From Zanthoxylum bungeanum (Eukaryota > Streptophyta > Magnoliopsida > Sapindales > Rutaceae): a stretch of DNA of 64,000 nt. Made by a program: the position numbers and the translations under genes. The DNA is taken from positions 1 through 64,000 of the forward strand of contig SKCR01034799.1 of the NCBI GenBank assembly GCA_019454045.1, read 5' to 3'. The notes under the pieces were generated by a model. It saw only the letters and a program-made list of their open reading frames with translations. It did no database searches and was not told where the DNA came from. Of the stretch, positions 62,126 to 64,000 are shown in pieces; the stretch's first letter is position 1, and each line of letters begins with the position of its first letter.

Positions 62126-64000
62126 ACCGCCATCTAACTAAATTTTGCATCGTGTTCATGTACATATATACATGATGTATTTGAAAGTATGAGCTAAGGA
62201 ATGCAATAGATATGATATCCATAGTTTTTTAGATTTATGTATATGAATCTAAACAGAGGGAAAAAAATGGAGTTTTTTTCTAAAAAAATGCGTTGAGAAA
62301 GAATATTAAAGGTTTTCTAAAACCCCTTTTCTTTTTTTAATAAAAAATTATCGTTCCCTAAAAGGTCCTCTCTGATAAGGAAGAAAAATAAAGAATATCA
62401 ATTTTATGACAAATTTGACTCGATGGACTCCACTAACCACAAGGATATATATAAGGAGAGAGAATCGACTTCTTCCTCATGCGCCTCAATTCCTACCAGC
62501 CCTCTGCCTTTTAGTACACAGACTTGCAATCTCCAATTTCGAATCTAGTCTTGGCATCAATCACATCTCTTAGTGAAAGCCTTCAAGGTAAAGCCATAAA
62601 CCTCATTCCTTCTATATCCGATAAATCTTTTTGATCGGTATCCGTTTTTGCAACCGTCCATAAAGTCGTCTGAAATATCCATGTATGTCCGAAATATCAA
62701 TTAAATTAAAAAATTAGAAATCTTCTTACGAATATCTGAAATTTGATATTGATATAGTTAGTTCATTTAATACACATATAATAAATTAATAGAAATTTGT
62801 TCAACACGATTTTGAAGATCAATTTCAATATAATTGTCACATATAATACTACAATTAACACAAACCAAAAATTTAACACAGACGGATTATACCATATCAT
62901 ATTTATTTATTAGCAAATATTAAATATACGTTATTGGTATCCCTAACAGTTCAATATCATGACAAATATCTAATTTCGTATACACAATCTATCCACTATT
63001 CATTAAACTATAGATATCGAATATTTTTTTTGGAAGGATATAAGCATATATCCAAATTTTCCGACCAAATTATCATCCCTAAAGATAAAATCACTGGAAT
63101 TAGATTCGGTATTGCTTACTCCACAAATTTTCAGAGAGAAAACTATAGAATCCGGACTGATTTTTTAAGGTGCTGAACACATCTATTTATAGTAGATGGC
63201 TCAACACCCTCCATGAAATTTGCAAATTGCAATTTACAAATTCCATGTTTGGAAAGGTAGAATGTCATTTCCCACCTTTTCTTTTTCTTTTTCTAATATT
63301 TTTTATAATAATTAAAATTACATGCAACATATTTTAGATTTTTCATCAATTTCGACCTTGAAAACTTCAGAATTATAAAATCTTTTAAATATCAAAGTTG
63401 TAGATATTTGAGTTTTCTTTCATCTAAAACTAGAATTGCCTCAATCCGATATCGGAGTAAAAAATTATGGACAAAATATAAAAATTACGTAAAGTTGGAA
63501 TTTCCGAAATTATACACGGTTAGAACGCTCTTTCAAGTTTCTGTCCTCCAAAATCCAAATGTAACGTCTATTTTTCTAGTTATGCATCCAAAGTATTATT
63601 TCACATACATAATAAATAAAAATCACAATAAAATTATATATAAAATAAATTTAATTATTATTTCACAAATGTGCTAAATTAAGGGGATTAATGAAACTAC
63701 AAGTGTAAAATGATTAATTTTCTTTTTAATAAATGTACATTTTTTATTGTTCATCAGATATTGAGATGATATAATTGGATATTACAAATATTAAAATATT
63801 ATATTTTATTACTAAACTTATGATAAAATAATATTTTATTATTTTTCATCACTAAGGTCAACTAACAGACTAATAGTAAATTATTAGATTTTATTTACCT
63901 TTAGCAATAAAATATAATTTGTTATAAATTTAATAATAAAATATAATATTTTAAAATTCGCAATACTCAATTCTTATTTTATTATAAATTTAATAATAAA
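62126..64000 (-). mobile_element. LTR-like repeat, related to 2290-2960
   Basis: No gene seen. The minus strand has a TATA-like CTATAAATAG (complement of about 63185-63194). The block 63140-63770 is related to 2290-2960, with the stretch 63650-63770 nearly identical to 2820-2950. The end of the window (63770-64000) is AT-rich with AATAATAAAATATAAT-type repeats. Ends of the element could not be fixed. Confidence 0.4.

Overview
This window is nuclear DNA of a flowering plant, almost certainly a eudicot. It is AT-rich, its genes are split by many GT-AG introns, and it is crowded with plant transposons (Ty1/copia and Ty3/gypsy LTR elements, hAT, Mutator-like, Helitron, SINEs, MITEs). I cannot name the species. 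Three host genes are well supported, all on the + strand: (1) a long-type cohesin regulator PDS5 (12996-30808, 28 coding exons that join in one frame to 1394 codons plus stop); (2) a long-chain acyl-CoA synthetase of the LACS9 type (38619-43363, 11 coding exons, 696 aa); (3) a two-exon, 220-aa protein with the Cys/His N-terminal motif of the DUF740/OCTOPUS-like family (58040-59412). They look like independent single genes, with no sign of a gene cluster or shared pathway. Layout: 1-3343 holds a non-autonomous hAT element (23-594, perfect 8-bp target duplication) in old LTR-like sequence. 3344-7598 is a degenerate Ty1/copia element on the - strand that has lost its reverse transcriptase/RNase H. 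It appears to interrupt a small unidentified reading frame (7599-7882). 8300-12080 is an array of degenerate TGTGACTGAGGTCAC-like repeats, split by a 2500-bp solo LTR (8508-11007, 5-bp target duplication GTCAC). 12408-12995 carries a fold-back MITE and the PDS5 upstream region. The PDS5 introns contain a tRNA-derived SINE, a local duplication next to a splice acceptor, a 407-bp Helitron with five copies of its terminal hairpin, and a 1559-bp Mutator-like element that contains a broken transposon-associated gene. 30809-38600 is gene-poor: a TIR element filled with minisatellite and a GC-rich block, a frameshifted coding-like fragment, and a CCGGTATG-rich repeat. 43364-45449 is ordinary intergenic DNA. 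45450-56040 is a nested, non-autonomous Ty3/gypsy element. It has two LTRs of about 550 bp, primer site, polypurine tract, broken gag, and a long antisense ORF resembling the putative gypsy-type transposase family. Inside it are a second solo LTR of the 2.5-kb family (47726-50211, target duplication GAGAG), a perfect 242-bp triplication and another insertion. 56041-64000 carries the small DUF740-like gene, a strong hairpin, two SINEs and another LTR-like repeat related to 2290-2960. I found no clearly new biological system. The most interesting features are the structurally complete small transposons with exact termini, the antisense ORF with its triplication, and the two dated solo LTRs of one family.
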